A DNA stretch of 64,000 nt, taken from positions 186,001 through 250,000 of the forward strand of contig NC_039281.1 in NCBI RefSeq assembly GCF_003368295.1, written 5' to 3'. This DNA comes from Carassius auratus. Its lineage: Eukaryota; Chordata; Actinopteri; Cypriniformes; Cyprinidae. Positions 25,232 through 37,705 of this stretch are shown here, piece after piece. Below the pieces are notes generated by a model. It had not been told where the DNA came from and searched no databases. It saw only the letters and a list, made by a program, of their open reading frames with translations. The number at the start of each line of letters is the position of its first letter. Position 1 is the stretch's first letter. Both the position numbers and the translations under genes were made by a program.

Positions 25232-28200
25232 CCTCTGGGTTGATTCAACAAAAGTTAATAATTAAAGTCAATAATCGATCTATGTCTGTCTCATTACTAC
25301 CTTATTTTATTTATTTATTTTTTCATAAACATCGTCTTCATTTAGAGAAAATGTATTAGGTTTCCCCAGAATCCGTTATTTATTTGTAATTTGGTTCCTG
25401 TGAGAAAAACAAGATGGGCATACATAATTCTCATCCTCTTGTGATGCCTATTGTCTCTCAGTCTAATTTAATTCCCCATTAAAACTAGTGATGGTGGGCA
25501 GTGAAAGAATCACTTTACTTTCAGCCGCTCTCTAACTCTTCTCACTGTTCACCAGAAGACTCATTAAATCAGTCTGACTCCTGACCTGGTTTGACCGGCC
25601 TCTTCCAAGACACTAATGACTTTAATCAACACTGCCTGCGTGATATACTGTTAGACTCAGATATTATTTTCAACCAAAGCAGAACTATGCACATTGCAGG
25701 AAATATACCTGTACCTGAAAAATTATGCTTAGCAACTTAAGAAAAAAAAAAAAAATCAGGGTTTGTATGTAAATAAAAGCTATACATCTTTTATAAGTGT
25801 TGGCATGCCTTCCCATACCCTGATAAATGTAATTGCTAATCCTAATCTGATTTATTCAAGTAATAAAACTCCATAATGGATAGAATTCTACCTGTATTCA
25901 GCCTTCAATTAACATTCCTCCTCTGTGGCATTTAGACTTTGGCTTTTGATGGGCCTGGCTGGATCGAGTTCAACAGATTTCATAACAGAGATTGGTGTGA
26001 CTGTCAGAATTAACACCTTATTATCAGCCATGACAACCAGAGATGAACTCGAGAAAGAAAGAAGTCTGCCTTCAATATGGCAAAGACACACAAATCCAGT
26101 TCCATGCTGTTTATTTATAACAGTTAACAGCTGTTCGCATGTCTACATGTTTCATTTATTTTTACCTTAAGATGAAGACAGGCTGCATTTCTCAAAAGCA
26201 TTGTGAGCTAAGTTGATCATAGAGACCATTGGTGTCAGTGGTTCTGTGATCTACAATTATACCTGCTACATTCCCCTGTTAATGCGACAAACTGAATACT
26301 TTTTCTTCTCATTGCCACTGACAGTGGAGATTTGGACTAAATTATTTTAAATCTTCTTATAAAAAACAATGATGCTGAGGCAGATCATACAATTGTGCCG
26401 AAACTGAGATAATTGTAGGGTATAAAAAAGACAGAGTTAGTAGGAGGAGAAACAGGAGTCAGTTTATTACACATGAAACAGATAAGGGGGTTGAATTACA
26501 CTAATTTAGGGCCATTTAGGACAAAACATCAGTGAAAGAGTCAGACTTCTGCTACTCTATAAAATTGAAATATGAAATATCTGACCTTTGGTTTAACGTG
26601 TTTAGTGCAATTAAATTAGGCCATACATCCCTTCTCTGTTTCACACTCTCCTTCTTTCTGTCTCAGTCAAAGGGCAATTGACTTAATTTACAGCTCTCGT
26701 TTGTCAGTACAGTGTTCTCCATTAAGACTGTTTATAGTGCAGTGCTGAAACATTTAAAGATGAATAGGAGGAGCACACTAGAGGAAATATTCCTATCCAT
26801 TTATCTCTTAACACATGGCATTAAAGGGTGTCACCGAGGTAAACATGTTGGCAAAACAAATGAGTCATTAAATACTGCACAACAGCTAAATCTATACTGT
26901 GCCTCATAGTTAGTGAAGGTCATAACAGCAAAACCGGTTGTGATTATGGCCAGGATGTGAAGTACATTTTGAATAAACAACTTGGACATTTGGAGCCAGG
27001 GCAAATCCATTCAGGGCTGGGAAAAATTATGTGGCTTATTTCGAATCAGCACTCATAATTGTTTGTAACACAAGCCTTTGAATTATTTAAATTAAACATT
27101 TTGCATGTATTTTGTTAGCTGTTTAAAGAACCTGTTTGTGCTCTGGGTCCTGTTGGGCCAACAGATTGGATTTGTTTGACTGCTATGCCACCTCAGAAAG
27201 CTGAATGTAGTAATTAAACTGTTATCTGGGGTCAGAGCAAAAAGTAACATAGCAAGGTAAAAGACAAAAAACTGAAAATCTCCATACGAAGGATTTCCCA
27301 CAAAGCTACTTGTATCAGGCGCCTCTTCTTTTAATATTGTTTCTAGTAAAAGCAGCCTTGGAGCAGCCTTCTAGTTTTGTAGCTTGAAATAATACTGTAG
27401 TTTCAAGCATTCAGTGTGATATTCCAAAATAATTTTAGCAATATAAATATACTATAATGTACACAGTAGTAGTAACTGGTAAAAATATAACATTTTTAAT
27501 AAAACATAAACTGATTTCTTTTAACATTTATTTATTTGTTATTTTTTTATAAAACATTTTAATAAAAAAAATGTTCTTATTTGTTTTAAATGAATAAAAA
27601 ATTTCACCATATGACAAAGTAATTAACAGGTTTTTACTGTAGGGTTGTGAAATACAATTTACTTACATTTTCTACAGTGCAAGAGATACAGTACGGCGTC
27701 AAAGCAATGGTCACGGTTTTGTTTTTCTTCAAAATAAATTCCCTGTGCTGCTTTTACACAAGATAATGCTCCACAGCTTTTCTTCTCAGCTCTCTGCTTC
27801 ACACATTCATTAAGGACTGCAGGGATAAAAGAAATAAAAAAAGAAATAAAAATTCATTGTATGTGGTAAATCTAAATATAATGATCTTGGTAAGGCCAAG
27901 ACTATTTGCCTGAAGCTGTATAGTTTACCTTTTATCCCATCCAATCGCTGTCAGATTCTCCAGCAGAGATTTTGTCTGGTGATTGAATTTGGTTGTTTAT
28001 ACCTCTCTTCTGTCTCAGTGCATGCACAACTCACCCTTCACACGTATTTAATTTGCTCAGCACATGATTAGGTGGTATTTTATAATTCACACATCCGTCC
28101 AATAAGCCCATTTTCCCTGTGTCAGGAAGATGAACGAGGCTAACTGGGATGTTTTCATTTAAAAAAAAAAATAGGTGGCAAGAATGAAACATGGGATTTT

Positions 28201-28408
28201 AATTATGTCGAAAGGCTAACACAGTGTTTATTTAAAGAATAAATAAATAAAGGGACATGAAATTTTTAGTTGAAATGATATTTGGAGAAGACTCCAGCAT
28301 GAACAGTGCTGAATACAGGTTAAACAGGGTCCAACATGTCTTGTGATCAGATCACTCAGATTATAGTTAGATGCACTCATGATACACAGGTGCTCACATC
28401 CCAGAGAA
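25232..28408. other. Intergenic DNA, no gene seen
   Basis: Mostly unique-looking sequence. A-runs lie near 25740, and ATTT-rich tracts near 27520-27600. The ORFs at 25909-26170 and 26712-26909 have no recognisable domain. Sections 25380-25680 and 27760-28140 are candidates for conserved non-coding DNA on composition alone. Confidence 0.5.
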
Positions 28409-28530
28409 TTAAAGGAATAGTTCACACAATTAAAATAAAGTTTTTGTAATGCTAAATTTCTGCAAATCTGTTCTGATGAAGAAACAAACTCATGGATGGC
28501 CTGAGGGTTTGTAAAAAAAAAAAAAAAAAT
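28409..28530. mobile_element. TTAA MITE fragment
   Basis: It begins TTAAAGGAATAGTTCACAC, the terminal sequence of the cyprinid TTAA family also seen at 2067-2446 and 53035-53376. It continues with CTGATGAAGAAACAAACTCAT and GGATGGCCTGAGGG, then dissolves in an A-run. The right terminus is missing, so it is truncated or internally deleted. Confidence 0.6.
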
Positions 28531-30048
28531 CAACGACTGCATTAAAAAAAAAGGAAACAAAAATATAGACCTATCAACATGCATGCATGGTGTACAGGGA
28601 ATTTAAAGTTTGACAAAAATAATCTTACTGAAAATATCATGTTTAATTAAACATTTTCAAAATGAGCTAAAAAATGATTTTACCTAAAAGCACCTGTCAC
28701 AGAGGCAAACATGCAGTAATTAAATTGTGAAATGAAAAAAAAAAAAAAAAAAAAAAATAGCATTACAAAGTTTTCAGAGAACACAAAAAAGCTTTTTTAA
28801 TTTTTTTTTTACAATGCCACATCATTTCATTCTGTACTTGTTCTTCTTACTATTTTACACAGGGTTGGTCTGAGAAAGGACAATTAGATCCTCACATGTT
28901 TAACATGAGAGCAATTTGAGACATCAAAATGCAGATGGCAGCGCTTTCACTAGGAATATGAAGCACTTAAGGGTGTGAGAAATTTACAGCTTAGTTAGAT
29001 GAGTTACAGCTCAAAGGCGTCTGACTTAAATATGATAGATGGAGCATGCAGATACCAAATTACAAATTCCACCTCAGGAATTTAGAGTAACATAACTGCT
29101 AATGGCCAAGTTTGTTGTTTCTTGTTTGTGTATGCTAATTTAGTATAATCATAATGACCTCATACTTTTTAGCTATTATTTCATGCCCAAATTATGCAAT
29201 GTTTCTGTATAAGTATAGCACAAAAATCCATCATCAAATGCAAAGTGAATTAATTCGACTGAATTACATGAAATATAAATTAACCACGAGAACCTGCTGA
29301 GGAAATGACAGTTTGATGTGAGTATATATTTGAAAGAGAGTGCCTATTTCTTTGAAGAATAATTTTGCTACAATCCCCACTGAGACTTCCCAAAAGCAAA
29401 CAATATTTTAATTAGTTTAGCCAAGGAAAATATTTTTCCAAAAGCCTCAACTGGTATTTCAAAGCTCACAAAGGAGTGTGCAAAATGATTCCTGAATACC
29501 ACAAAGCTCACAATTATTCTTCTATTAGTGTAGCTAGCTCAATCTTTATTGAAATTTGGCCCATTTCTGGTAAATTCCCCAATACAAATTATTCACAATT
29601 CCTTGACAGCTGCAACATAATTTAGATTTCTTATGTAATTAAAGACAATTTTAGAACTTGCACAATGGGCACTGTAATATCTTAAAAAGGTGAAGCTGAG
29701 GATAGCATAATGTGCTGTGATATGTGCAACTGCTGATAAAGGAAGACTGGAGTGTCAAGCCTTCTGTTGGTCTATTCTAGAATTTTCTCATTATAGTCTC
29801 ACATCTGGTATCAATGGCACAAGGCCAGACACTTAAGCACACGCACACCAGGGAGAGCTGACATAGGCAGAGAATTTACCAAACCACTGAAGGTCCTGAT
29901 AAACTAGTTTCATTGCAAAAAATAGAAACAAATGGACAAGTTTACCAAATGAGTGTGCCTATTTCACACATTATTTCACCCAAATATCTGCATCCTAATC
30001 ACTAACCGGTGGTGGTAGTCTGAGCTGACCCACAAGATTGGCAGTTAA
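28531..30048. other. Intergenic DNA with A-runs
   Basis: Poly-A/T runs occur at about 28735-28757 and 28795-28812. No gene, RNA or element is recognised in the rest. Confidence 0.5.
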
Positions 30049-30683
30049 TGGGCCATATCATACACCCGGGGAAGACGCGACACAAGTGTTTTTGCTAGTT
30101 TAAGTCTAACGCAGTTCTCATTTTCTTTTCCTGAGATGCATTGTTTAAATTGAAAATCCATTTGTGCCAATTTGTGCGCCCATGGGCGTCCTGGACTAAA
30201 ACAAGTGGTGTGTTGTTCAGGCACATTGTTGCTATTTTGAGGAACTGAAAATAGACTGCGCCATAGACCAACTCAAACCTGGTCAAAAGTCTGGTGCAAT
30301 ATTTGTATTTTGTTATTTAAAGAGCATGTGCGCCTAGATGCGGGTGCACAACGTGCATGCACTTTGCTTATTACACACACAGGGACACGCAACAGCGCAC
30401 ATTTTAAAAAATTACATTCTGCCATGTAAATAGCGAACCCGCCATTGCATGAGCACAACTGGCTTTTAAAGGGAATGGGAGATGACACTGTGATCGTTTT
30501 ATTGCACATTACGCCCAAAAAACACCCATTACTCATTAATAGAACAGGGACAACCTGACCATGCGCGGGATGCACCGAATGTTTTCCCATCGTTAAACTA
30601 GCAAAAGTGGATTCAGACATGTCCTGAGGGCAACTGCGCTGTGTGCTTTAGACCATGCACTTAGATCATTAACATAGTGCCCC
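30049..30683. mobile_element. GC-rich DNA repeat with GGGCC/GGGCA termini
   Basis: The left end TGGGCCATATCATACACCCG and the right end, read in reverse as GGGCACTATGTTAATGATCT, resemble the two termini of a frequent zebrafish non-autonomous element that starts GGGCCCTAT. The interior carries CTAGTTTAAG near the left and CTTTAGACCATGCACTTAG near the right, both typical of it. The GC-rich composition contrasts with the AT-rich flanks. The ORFs on the minus strand at 30095-30620 are products of this repeat rather than a host gene. Confidence 0.55.
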
Positions 30684-31614
30684 AAGTGTGCCAATTGCAT
30701 TGATTTCCAAAAAGCAACATTTGATAACTTTGACTTTCATCCAATGGACAAAAAGCAACAATAACAATGCAACAATAAACCATTTTTTCAAAATATGATT
30801 TTGTGTATGTATGTCCCACAGAAGACAGAAATACATATTGGTTTGGAATGACATGAGGGTGAATAAATAATGAAAGAATAATCAAAATGATAGAAGTCTT
30901 GTTAATCGCATAGCACTGGAAATTTCAAAATTTTTGTTCCAGAATTAAATGCCTGTTTGACTATTGTTGATCTAAAAAAAAAAAAAAAAAAAAAAAATTG
31001 TTCAATGTGCACTATATTGTATGTTTCAGAAACCAATATTTGTGGGACAAATCTGATTTCTTACCTATTCAGGTGATTTCTGCAACCTCTGACGCAGGAA
31101 CAAATCACACTGCTGTTTATCTGTGTGCCACAGTTCTCAAGATCACAGCAAAAAGAAGAGTGTGAAGTGTGAGTCACCTACCTCTGTATGTTCATTATGC
31201 ATGTTTACAATATAGGCAATAACCGATGAACATCACATATAAATTTCAAATCAAAAGCAGATGAGAAAGCATTTCAAAGGTGTCCTTTATTTCATGAATT
31301 ACATTTATTCATAAATATTATGTTTTTTTGGGAGTCACACCACATATATTCAAGCAAAGAAAGAAGGCGTGGTTTCAGTAACCTCAGTTAGTGTTGAAGC
31401 AGCCATGTCAGAGAGATGCTGTGTGTTTCTAGGAGGAAGCAAAAGCACTTTATTTGACCTTCAGAAAGTAGATGCATTTAGAAATCTTTAAGATCAAATC
31501 TAGCGCTTCTGAATCCTCTACTTTAAGTATGTTTTTTTTATTAGTTTAAGTATTTGATACTGAATGTTCAAATGCGGAGTTTTGCACATCATGTGTGTGT
31601 GGGTGTGCACATGA

Positions 31615-31673
<59 letters not shown>

Positions 31674-31699
31674 TCACACAGTGGAGTCAGCTGTCTTAA
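30684..31699. other. Intergenic DNA with MITE scrap and microsatellite
   Basis: The stretch 30800-30880 contains TTTGGAATGACATGAGGGTG, the interior end of the TTAA MITE family, without its terminus. An A23 run lies near 30974-30997. The GT/GA tract is listed separately. No gene seen. Confidence 0.45.
31612..31668. repeat. Compound (GT)n(GA)n microsatellite
   Basis: About 10 GT units run into about 18 GA units, a typical teleost compound microsatellite. Confidence 0.95.
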
Positions 31700-32104
31700 C
31701 CGTCAGTGGCTTTTGTACTGCAAACACATACGAGCTTTCATCACTGTGTCTGTCACGATACTCTGTTCCCCTTTCGGGCTTGAACTGATGGTAAAACTAA
31801 GGAAATTATCAACTATCTTTACATTTATTTTGAAAGATGTAGCTTGCGATTATGGAAAGGGGCGTTACATTTTCAACGAGTGCTTACGGTGTTCGGCCAA
31901 TCACAATGCACTGGGTCAGCTGGCCAATCAGAGCAGACTACGCTTGTCAGACTACAGGTTTGAGAGAGGCGGGGCATAGAGGACCTACAATAATGTACAG
32001 TATTTGAAAAATAATGTGTTTTTGAACATTAAAGCATGTCAACATATTCCGTTACACACAAAAAAAATTATGATCTTTTAAAAAGTATCACATGACCCCT
32101 TTAA
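31700..32104. mobile_element. TTAA-ending DNA repeat
   Basis: It ends in TATCACATGACCCCTTTAA, a terminus I recall from cyprinid TTAA elements that start TTAAAGGGGTCATATGA. The body has the two CCAATCA boxes (GGCCAATCACAATGC, GGCCAATCAGAGCAG) and GAGGCGGGGC typical of that family. The left terminus is not certain. The 88-codon ORF at 31713-31979 lies within it and has no host domain. Confidence 0.5.
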
Positions 32105-32936
32105 AGAAGGACAAACACTGCAAAACTACACCAATCTGGCCAGACTCAATCCTCTCCTCAGTGAAGACACATGAAAACAGACTAGGAAAATAAAATAAAA
32201 TAAAAAAATCCTAAAGGACTCTCAGACTGTAAGAAACAAGATTCTCAGGTCAGATGAACCTCAGTTCCAAACATTACAGTCATGTAAGGATGAAAGCAGA
32301 CGCTGCTCATCACCTGCAAAGTAGCATCCCAACAATAAAGTATGATGGTAGCAGCCTCATGCTGTGGAGGTGTTTTTCAGTGGCACGGACTACAGGACTC
32401 GTCAGAGTATAAGGAAAGCTATATGCAGTAAAACATAGTTCAGAGCTAGCCTAGCCTAGTCCAGAGCTTTCAGAACCTTGGACAGCGCAGCAAGACGATG
32501 ACCATAAGCACACTTCAAGAGTGGCTCATGGACAACCCTGTAAATGTCCTTTGAGTGGTCCACCGAAAATGTCTGTCAGCTCCCAATCCAACCTGAAAGA
32601 GCTTGAGAAGGGAAGAGGTGAGAAGAGGAATGGCAGATAATTGCCAAATGCAGATGTGCATAACTTGTCACATCATACAAAAAAAAATACAAAAATAAAT
32701 ACATATATATTTCAGATAAGTACTGAGTTTTACTAAATCCTGAATATTTAAAGTACTTATTACAGTATTTCCTTTTAAACAAATTTGCTAAATTGTCACA
32801 AATCAGTTTTATGCTTTGTCATTATTGTGTATGGAGTGTAGACTGATGTGAAAATTTGTCATTTAAGGCAGTTTAACATAAGGCAACAACATAAAATGTG
32901 AAAAAGGAGTATGAATACTTTCACAAGACACTCTGT
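32105..32936 (+). pseudogene. Tc1-like transposon, degenerate transposase
   Basis: The plus strand preserves recognisable pieces of a Tc1-type transposase gene in order: AAGGACTCTCAGACTGTAAG (32212), AGAAACAAGATTCTC (32231), the GGTGTTTTTCAGTGGCA segment (32369) equivalent to the WGCFSAAG block, GACGATGACCATAAGCACAC (32493) equivalent to the QDNDPKHT block, and the GAGTGG/CCTTTGAGTGGTCCA region. The 3' side ends GAATACTTTCACAAGACACTCTGTATA, close to the known terminal repeat. The 5' end is lost next to the TTAA repeat. Many stops and indels make it inactive. Confidence 0.7.
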
Positions 32937-35900
32937 ATATATGTATAATACATATATAATTATAACTTAGTACTGCTGTTGAATAACCCATAATACAGAA
33001 CAAATGAGCAAGAGCTCTAATCCTTGGTCGAGCAGATGACTGCAGACTTAAACATTTGAATACTAATGTCCCCTTAGTCCACTTCAACCTTCTCTCAGTC
33101 ACGGCTCAGTTCCGCTGCTCTCTCTGGATGGAGTTTTCCCTCACCAGCTCTGTTTGCTCTGGTTTGTCAGATCTCCTTAAGTCCTCTGGCCCAAGTTCTT
33201 ATACCATAACACAGCACAAAGTCTTCTGGTCATAGGTTGTCAAGGAGAATAACAACATCAGCCCTGCTTTTGGCATCTGCAGTAAATGCTGTTTTCTCAT
33301 GAGGTAAAACACAGAACACAGACTGTAAATAGTTCACAGAGGTGTGCATCAATATCCACGGTGGCTGATATTGATTTAACATTTCTGGTGTAAATGTGAG
33401 GGAAAGGCTTTGACACTTCAACACCCCGTTCTCCATCTCAAGCACAGATGGCATCTCCATCTCCAACAGCTGTTTGCTAACCTCACATGTCACACTCTTT
33501 ATGTGATTTTATCTGGAGATTTTGCTGGTTCTCATTCGCACTGCTGCATTAAGTATTAAGTATGTCTCTGGAAAGCACGGCTGCCCATGGAGCTGCAGTT
33601 TAGGGGAGAAGGTTTGACTAATGCACCCATCTCGTGCTCTCATGCGCTCATTAAATGGTTGACAAGATGAATCACATCATTCTCAGTGCAGCACTCTAAA
33701 TGAAAAGCAGGTTTAATTTCATGAAGCCAGAGGAGAATGGCTCTAAAAGTGACTCTTACTGCATAAGATATGAAACATGATGCTTAATTTTAAACGGTTG
33801 GAATGTCTTCCTGGGAAACAGCTTAAGCTTATGTTCTTCTGTTCTGCTCTTTGTATAAGGTTTGCAGTAGGAATATTCCAGGTCAAATCAACTAATGCTC
33901 TGACAAAACAATGCTGGGATTGCACTTTTTTATCTACTTTTATTCTGTTTTAACACAAAATGTGCATTTTAAATTTTGTTTTATATGCATAAAAAATCAA
34001 TTTGACTAATAATTTGGTTTGAAAAAGCAAAGAAAAATGTGTCATGCAAACTATTTCAAAAAGTTTACAAGTAGATACTGTATGTCAAGCATTTACCTTT
34101 CATTTGAAGTGGTGTTTTTTTTTAGATGTATAACCCTAGTTTGTTCATTTTAAAGCTGTATGTACAGATAGTCACATCATGTCTCTTCCTGGTATCCATG
34201 TACAAACATGCAAAAGATAGAATTTTTATTATCAACATAAAATCTGTACATTTTGCATCTTAAAAGGTGGAATATACTATACCACCTTCAAAATATGAAC
34301 ACTACAAAAAAAAAAAAAAAAACTAAAAAACTAAAAGAAAAAAGAAAAATCTAATAACCCTAATGTTCCTTTTACCCCTGATCTCTGTGAAGCTCATGAT
34401 CATACCGTCCAAAGCTGAAACTACGTTTTTTAAGCTTGCTTATATTTTCGAAATACTTTGCGCACGATTCATGAAACCTGACTGTGACATTTCTCCCCTA
34501 CCAGAGGTGTTCTCAGCTTACACGCACATGCAGCCTCTGAAATCACACTTAAGACTTTCTGAGTCTTCAATCTCCAGTAGCAAAGCCACAAGATTCAATC
34601 CGACAGATGCATGAGAAGCCATGTGACGTCAGCCAGTCATGTTAGAACAGTGGGAGTGTGAAATTGTGTGAAGGTCACCTGTTTAGACACCTATTTTCAA
34701 TATTCCATTTCTATTCATGGCTACCAACTGCTATGCAAGGAGATGGTCACTAAGAAGAACTGTCATAGAAATAACACTTCTAACTTCATATAGACAGAGT
34801 TTCTGTCAAGAGCATGTGAGCTTTAAAAAAGTATTGAATGCAGCAAATTGGAACTGATTGGAACTTTCACGGCTGGGATATACAGCAAACAACCTCTAAA
34901 ATTACTGTAGATAACCTTTAAAAGTGTGAAACATGCAAACACCACCCACAAACACATTGCTGCCTGCAAGTCATCTAGGGACCACAAGAAGTCCTTGCTT
35001 TCTGACTCTCCCCCTCACTCCTTCTCCCCACAGCCTTGTATTTATTTGGAAACAATTAATCATTCCTGGCTTCTCAAGTCACTGGTTTATACAGCAAACA
35101 TAACCTTATTACTACTTAGTGGAGCAGAGGCACCACCAAGTGGGTAAATATGTTATGCACATCACAGACTCACAGGAAATTTTAAAACATGACTTTATAT
35201 TGATATATAAAGAAATTCTAATAGTTAGAGCTGTAGGACCATGTCTATAAGCTTTTAAGTCATCTGTATACTAGTCTTCTGCAACAGACAGAGCCAAGAC
35301 ATTACATTCCAGCTTGTGACATTACATGTGTTAGCTGTTGTGAAATTAGATATATCCCATTCAAACTTTCTGTTTAATAAGACGTCAGCATTCAGTAGGT
35401 AAGAAAATGTTTATCAACCCATTCCTGTGGGGTCTTTAAAAATATATGTGTTAGCTCTGAAAATAAAGGCTGTAGCTATATTAAACACTGTCACTGCTTT
35501 TTGCTTCTACACTAGCAGGATTTTGGATTTTGTGGCCTGCAGCTCACTGTCAGGAAGCTCAGAGTGCAGTATTGCCTCTGTTCAGCCATCAAATGCCCCT
35601 TGGTGAAGGACAGTTGGTTAGATTCCACATTGGGCAAAGCAGCAAATAAGACATGTGATAGACAAAAATCACAAGAAGTCCACACATTGTCGTTGTGTTT
35701 TCTGCACAGTTTAAAAGAGCCATGAGAATATTAACATATTAACAATTTCAAGTGAGGATCTACACTGAAGAAAAAGCAGGTTACCTACAACTGGTATCTA
35801 ACTAAATTAACAGGTTTTATTCAAGTCAATAAGAAAAGGTGTAACACGCACTCTTGAAGAAAATTGTTTAACCAATAAAGTTGCATTTCTTCATGTATGA

Positions 35901-36004
35901 GTGTTGTACCTTTTCTAATTGATATGGCTGAGTCCATGGTTGCACCTCCTCTTTTTTTTTCTTGTCTTTATACAGCAATTTATGATTTTTTAACCCATAC
36001 AGAC
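32937..36004. other. Intergenic DNA, no gene seen
   Basis: The minus-strand 87-codon ORF at 33230-33493 shows no domain I can name and could be repeat-derived. An A-run lies at 34304-34322. No other coding or RNA signal is seen. Confidence 0.45.
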
Positions 36005-36200
36005 ACAGTAGTGAACACACACCCGGAGCAGTGGGCAGCCATTTATGCTGCGGCGCCCGGGGAGCAGTTGGGGTTCGGTGCCTTGCTCAAGTGCACCTCA
36101 GTCGAGGTGTTGAGGGTGGAGAGAGTACTTTACATTCACTTCCCACATCAAGAATCACCTGCCAGCCCAAGACTCAAACTCGCAATGTCCTGGACATGCC
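36005..36200. repeat. Interspersed cyprinid repeat
   Basis: The text ACACACACCCGGAGCAGTGG, TTTATGCTGCGGCGCCCGGG and CCTTGCTCAAGTGCACCTCA is one I recall from many cyprinid loci, including within gene models. The class is uncertain. The 196-codon plus-strand ORF at 35897-36487 runs through it and is therefore not a credible gene. Confidence 0.55.
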
Positions 36201-36859
36201 ACGAGACAATTCAACCAGCAATTCTTTCACTACAACGATGTATAACGCGAGCTTCTAGAATTGTCAGAATGGGAGCTGAACACAGTCTCGAGTGGGTATA
36301 CGCATCAGTTTGCACGCAGACCACCCCGTTTCAGCGGCATGATGATGATAGATGTGCAAGCCTGAGATGCACCGGTTTTGCAAGCAGTGATTTATTCTCT
36401 CCTGGCAAAACAGGCAATAGAAGCAGTTTCCTAATCAATAATACCTTTATGAACAGTCATCTCAATGGCAAAAAGTGTCCCGAATGACCTGAATTTACCC
36501 TATTCACACATCTTTACTAATCATTTATTAATCATTGTTGTTGCAGTAGCCAAATTAAAGTTGAAACTATTCATCATTTATAAATGTTTTTAAATGATTA
36601 CTAATAATTTAGGATCTTTATGGTCATTGGACTTTTAGCTCATGTAACAAGATTTGAGTAAAGGGCGGCTGCTTAAGTTTAGCTAAATGCTTGCTAAAGA
36701 CATAACAGATTGCAATTTTGATGCAAAAAAATGTTTTTATATGCCTCAACACTCACATTAGTCTATTACTCTTCAGTATATCATTGAACAGGATATTCCT
36801 TGAATCATAAAAAAAACAAGAGAAAACAAATCTTCTTATAAAAAAAAAAAAGAAAATAC

Positions 36860-37289
36860 CTTTTCATTTATCAAAACAAAATAATATAAACAAATTAAAC
36901 TTTTCCCTTATAATCACATTGACCCCTGTAAACTGTTGAACACTTAACCAACCCTTAAACCTTCCCACACCACCAAACCTGTTCCTAACCTTACCCTTAT
37001 CACACATCAACAGCAACAGAAGTGTTGTGGATTAACACAAGCTTTTAATCATTTGACAGGTGCTTGATCATATGGAATTGAAAGTTTATTGACATTTGTA
37101 AGCATTTTAACTTACATGAAATTATTTGTTTGAACATTATCTAATCTTTAATAATTTTATTAGCAAAGTTTAACAAGCACATTATCTCATGTTTCTAACT
37201 CTTTGAATTTATATTTACTAATGATCCATTAAGCATTATGTAATGTTTGTTAATGATTTATTAATGAAAGTTATTATAAAGTGTTACCA
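36860..37289. mobile_element. MITE-like repeat ending TAAAGTGTTACC
   Basis: The right terminus TATAAAGTGTTACC at about 37276-37289 is the complement of the GGTAACACTTTA end used by a family of cyprinid non-autonomous elements. The body has TTAATGATTTATTAATGAAAG and a telomere-like CCTAACCTTACCC stretch near 36980-37000. The left end is not resolved, so 36860 is approximate. Confidence 0.4.
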
Positions 37290-37309
37290 ACTGGTTCATC
37301 TCAGTGGAT

Positions 37310-37705
37310 TTTCACATCCAATTAGCCCCTCGACACAGGTGCTTCCGTTTGGGTTGGCATTGGCTCCAAGAACTTGTACAAATTGTATAAATGCAGCGCT
37401 TTCCCCTCTCACGCAAAGTGGAATTCACATTCTGAATTATCTGGCTCATTATAGCCCAGTCGCGGGATACACTGGAAAACCACAGATGCCAGCTTTTAGG
37501 ATATCTGAAGCATCTAGGACTGACGATCAATGTGCAGAAAAGCAAACTTTGCCCCCACGGCGAAGCTTGCTCTTCTGCACATTGATCATCAGTCCTAGAT
37601 GCTTCAGATATTGCTTGGGAATGGATTTGGACTCACGATCAATAAGAGCATGTCTCTCTCAAGAGTGAATTCAGTCTTGGTCAGTGCTCTCACTTCGTTC
37701 AAACC
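37310..37705 (+). pseudogene. DIRS-type retrotransposon RT/RNase H fragment
   Basis: The plus-strand translation reads QVLPFGLALAPRT, then an N-Y-L segment followed directly by a shifted frame where the YxDD active-site block should be, then LGLTINVQKSKL and LGMDLDSRSIRACLSQE. These blocks are in the order found in reverse transcriptase and its connection to RNase H in DIRS-like retrotransposons. A short deletion has removed the catalytic aspartates. A 39-nt inverted duplication at 37501-37611 further disrupts it. The copy is dead and lacks recombinase, gag and terminal repeats. Confidence 0.6.
37501..37611. repeat. 39-bp inverted repeat with 33-bp spacer
   Basis: Positions 37501-37539 and 37573-37611 are reverse complements with one mismatch (ATATCTGAAGCATCTAGGAC at the outer end of each). 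The arms carry the same part of the RT frame, so one is an inverted copy of the other. Confidence 0.9.

Noticed and set aside
31713..31979. 88-codon ORF with a host-like look
   Set aside because: Lies in a TTAA-type interspersed repeat.
33230..33493. 87-codon minus-strand ORF
   Set aside because: It may belong to a repeat family but I cannot identify it, and no splice partners or start context support a host gene.
35897..36487. 196-codon plus-strand ORF, the longest outside rapgef2
   Set aside because: It runs through a dispersed repeat at 36005-36200 and contains no recognisable domain; the open frame is best explained by repeat composition.
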